A stretch of 64,000 nucleotides of DNA, taken from the NCBI RefSeq assembly GCF_002272015.1, contig NZ_NPBY01000044.1:62001-126000 (forward strand), in the 5' to 3' direction. The notes beneath the pieces are model-generated. The model saw nothing but the letters and a program-made list of their open reading frames with translations, made no database searches and was not told the DNA's origin. Made by a program: the position numbers and the translations under genes. Below, piece by piece: positions 61,875-64,000 of the stretch. The stretch's first letter is position 1, and each line of letters begins with the position of its first letter. The DNA is from Paenibacillus campinasensis (GTDB taxonomy: Bacteria > Bacillota > Bacilli > Paenibacillales > Paenibacillaceae).

Positions 61875-62774
61875 ATGAAGAAGCTCAGGGAGAACGAGCA
61901 CATCACCGGGTACGTATTCTCCGCTCCGTTTATACTCGGCTTTTTGATTTTTACACTGTATCCCATTCTTTCGTCACTGTACTACTCCTTCACCAACTAC
62001 AACCTGATGGAAGCGCCGCGATGGCTCGGCCTCGCCAACTATGAACGGATGTTCATGGAAGATGCGAAGATCGCCAAGTCATTTCAGGTGACTTTCACTT
62101 ATGTCTTCGCCAGCGTTCCGCTCCGGCTCATCTTCGCCCTGTTCGTTGCGATGATTCTCAACGCCTCCACCCGGGCGGTGGGCCTCTATCGCTCCGCCTT
62201 CTATCTTCCGTCCCTGATCGGGGGAAGCGTGGCGGTGGCGATTATGTGGCAGCAGATTTTTGGAGACAAGGGTCTGGTCAACTCGTTCCTGTCGCTGATC
62301 GGCATCCCATCCTCCACCTCTTGGATCGGCAATCCGAGCACGGCACTGTGGACGCTGGTCGCCCTGTCGATCTGGCAGTTCGGTTCCTCGATGATTATTT
62401 TTCTGGCCGGTCTGAAAAATATCCCCAGGGACTATTACGAGGCCGCCAGCGTGGACGGCGCCAATGCGGTTTCGCGGTTTTTCAAAATTACGATCCCGCT
62501 GCTGAGCCCGATCATTCTGTTTAACCTGACGCTGCAGACGATTTCGGCATTTCTGACCTTTACGCCAGCGTACATCATTTCCCGCGGGGAAGGCGGCCCG
62601 CTGGATCAGACCTTGCTGTACTCGCTGTATCTGTACCGCAAGGCGTTCTCGCACTTCGAGATGGGATATGCCTCCGCGATGGCATGGATCATGCTGCTGA
62701 TTGTCGGGATTTTCACCGCACTGATCTTCAAATCCTCCACCGCCTGGGTTCATTACGAATCGAAAGGAGACTGA
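61875..62774 (+). CDS. yesP: Sugar ABC transporter permease (YesP-like)
   Basis: A 299-residue MalF-type permease; GAGGGG nine bases before the ATG at 61875 is preferred to a TTG further upstream. Six helices and the EAA loop YEAASVDGANAVSRFFKITIP. Its stop is three bases before yesQ. It forms the import channel with YesQ and needs a separately encoded ATPase. Confidence 0.92.
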   Translation: MKKLRENEHITGYVFSAPFILGFLIFTLYPILSSLYYSFTNYNLMEAPRWLGLANYERMFMEDAKIAKSFQVTFTYVFASVPLRLIFALFVAMILNASTRAVGLYRSAFYLPSLIGGSVAVAIMWQQIFGDKGLVNSFLSLIGIPSSTSWIGNPSTALWTLVALSIWQFGSSMIIFLAGLKNIPRDYYEAASVDGANAVSRFFKITIPLLSPIILFNLTLQTISAFLTFTPAYIISRGEGGPLDQTLLYSLYLYRKAFSHFEMGYASAMAWIMLLIVGIFTALIFKSSTAWVHYESKGD

Positions 62775-62777
62775 CTG

Positions 62778-63611
62778 ATGACCAAGTCCGGACGCTTCAC
62801 GTACCACATATTGGTCGGATTGCTGGCCCTCGGCATGACCTACCCGATCCTGTGGCTGGTTGCCAGCTCCCTGAAGCCCAACAACGAAATTTTCGCCACG
62901 GCCTACAGCCTCATTCCAAGCCGGCTGGAGTTCGCAAACTATGTCACCGGTTGGCAGGGGTTTGCCGGCACGACGTTTGCTACCTTTTTCAAAAACTCGT
63001 TCATTATCGTGATCATCTCCACCATCGGTGCCGTGATCTCTTCCGCGCTCGTCGCTTACGGGCTGGCGAGAACCCGGTTCTTCGGCCAGAAATTCTGGTT
63101 CGCCTGCATGATGGTCACGATGATGCTGCCGCATGATGTCATTATCGTGCCGCAGTACGTCATGTTTGCCAAATTCGGCTGGCTGTCGACCTTTAAGCCG
63201 TTGATCGTTCCGCATTTCTTCGGAGCGCCGTTCTTTATCTTTCTCATGATGCAGTTTATTCGCACCATTCCGAGGGAGCTCGACGAAGCCGCCAAGATTG
63301 ACGGGTGCAGCAAGTACGGCATCTTCTTCCGGATCGTCGTCCCGCTGATCGTACCGGCGCTGATCACCTGCTCGATCTTCTCCTTCTACTGGAGATGGGA
63401 CGACTTCATCAATCCGCTGATCTATCTGAACAATCCGGAGAAATATCCGGTGTCGCTTGCGCTCAAGCTGTTCCTGGACGGCGAATCGCTGAACAACTGG
63501 GGCGGGATGTTTGCGATGGCGACGTTGTCGCTGCTGCCGGTTGTGATTGTGTTTTTTATCTTTCAAAAATATATCGTGGAAGGCATCAGCACCACCGGTT
63601 TGAAAGGATAA
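62778..63611 (+). CDS. yesQ: Sugar ABC transporter permease (YesQ-like)
   Basis: A 277-residue MalG-type permease with AGGAG before the ATG and the EAA loop [20 protein letters not shown]. Six helices are expected. The C-terminal [12 protein letters not shown] is the usual end of this family. It is followed by the GH105 gene after 67 bases. Confidence 0.92.
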   Translation: MTKSGRFTYHILVGLLALGMTYPILWLVASSLKPNNEIFATAYSLIPSRLEFANYVTGWQGFAGTTFATFFKNSFIIVIISTIGAVISSALVAYGLARTRFFGQKFWFACMMVTMMLPHDVIIVPQYVMFAKFGWLSTFKPLIVPHFFGAPFFIFLMMQFIRTIPRELDEAAKIDGCSKYGIFFRIVVPLIVPALITCSIFSFYWRWDDFINPLIYLNNPEKYPVSLALKLFLDGESLNNWGGMFAMATLSLLPVVIVFFIFQKYIVEGISTTGLKG

Positions 63612-63678
63612 TACTTGCTATGGCTACAATTCAGCTACAGTACACATGGAGTTCGTTATCATGAAAGGAGAATTTTCC

Positions 63679-64000
63679 ATGCCCGCACTTGTATATGATG
63701 AAGATCGGATTCGTCAGACGATTCATCAGATTGTCGATCGGACGTTTCGGATGGATTTCAGTTGGGATTGGCCAGGGGGCGTCGCCTTCTACGGTGTCTG
63801 CCAAGCTTATGAGGCTACCGGCAATATGGAATATATGGAGAAGCTCAAAGCGTGGGTAGATGACAATATGGAGGACGGGTTGCCGAAGCTGTCGGTCAAC
63901 GGCGTTTCTATTGGTCATTCGCTCTTGACGCTGTATGAGGTGTATGAGGATGCGCGCTATATCGAAACCGCGAAAGCGATGGCCGAGTATTTAAAGCATG
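63679..64000 (+). CDS. yesR: GH105 unsaturated rhamnogalacturonyl hydrolase, 5' end only
   Basis: The first 107 codons of a protein starting MPALVYDEDRIRQTIHQ, with AAAGGAG eight bases upstream; the rest lies beyond the window. WDWPGGVAFYGVCQAYEAT and the (alpha/alpha)-barrel repeats (IGHSLLTLYEVYEDARY) match GH88/GH105 enzymes such as YesR/YteR, which remove the unsaturated galacturonyl residue left by rhamnogalacturonan lyases. There is no signal peptide, so it is cytoplasmic. Confidence 0.85.
   Translation, partial: MPALVYDEDRIRQTIHQIVDRTFRMDFSWDWPGGVAFYGVCQAYEATGNMEYMEKLKAWVDDNMEDGLPKLSVNGVSIGHSLLTLYEVYEDARYIETAKAMAEYLKH

Noticed and set aside
62079..63566. A 495-codon minus-strand ORF
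   Set aside because: It is antisense to the two permeases, very rich in Arg, Gln and His, and matches no fold.

Overview
The window looks like chromosomal DNA of a Paenibacillus-like spore former (Bacillota). The evidence is strong Shine-Dalgarno sites before nearly every gene, frequent GTG/TTG starts, two YjcZ-type sporulation peptides, CcpA (cre)-like and Fur-like boxes, HelD, several lipoprotein-dependent ABC importers without their own ATPase, and two YesM/YesN-type two-component systems. No rRNA, tRNA, CRISPR array, prophage or complete insertion sequence was seen. The only mobile-element trace is an orphan transposase HTH domain.

Layout. 1-6.4 kb: the 5' end of rsmD running off the left edge, a YjcZ peptide, the orphan transposase domain, a TPR protein, then a mostly minus-strand run (SGNH esterase, GNAT, MarR, rpiA, macrodomain, small membrane protein, TraX-like). 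6.6-11.7 kb: an MFS transporter with a glycerophosphodiester phosphodiesterase, then a three-gene OpuC-like compatible-solute importer. 11.7-25.7 kb: an arabinan/arabinoxylan-type locus with a response regulator, sensor kinase, extra solute-binding lipoprotein, membrane-anchored GH43, two permeases, solute-binding protein and cytoplasmic GH43, plus a divergent secreted GH43 carrying three RICIN repeats. 25.8-36.9 kb: MFS transporter, CHASE3 chemoreceptor, helD, an intergenic candidate small RNA, ArAE exporter, PAP2 phosphatase, metallophosphatase, a membrane-anchored PrsA-like foldase and a minimal LytTR protein behind a cre box. 37-47.6 kb: YwaF-like protein, aldose epimerase, glpK-glpD, a ROK regulator divergent from two Gfo/Idh/MocA dehydrogenases, and a succinate-semialdehyde dehydrogenase. 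47.8-52.9 kb: a Fur-type yclNOPQ-like siderophore importer, a nitroreductase with a structured upstream region, and a second YjcZ-like peptide. 53-64 kb: nucleotidyltransferase, methyltransferase, zinc-ribbon protein with a methyltransferase remnant, then a rhamnogalacturonan locus. That locus has an acetylesterase and a sensory-rhodopsin-transducer-family protein on one strand, and the order yesM-yesN-yesO-yesP-yesQ-yesR on the other, running off the right edge.

How it works together. Two plant-polysaccharide modules repeat one design: a YesMN-type sensor pair, a lipoprotein receptor and MalFG-type permeases, with glycosidases inside and outside the cell. Both lack an ATPase, so a shared MsmX-type ATPase elsewhere is inferred. 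cre-like boxes precede glpK, the LytTR gene, the yesMN operon and, more weakly, the arabinan receptor, which suggests common carbon-catabolite control. The most interesting less-explained elements are the promoter-terminator pair at about 31.5 kb, the SD-sequestering inverted repeat before the MFS gene at 27.1 kb, the palindromes upstream of the nitroreductase, a probable ATC start codon at 37008, and the ROK/dehydrogenase locus of unknown substrate.
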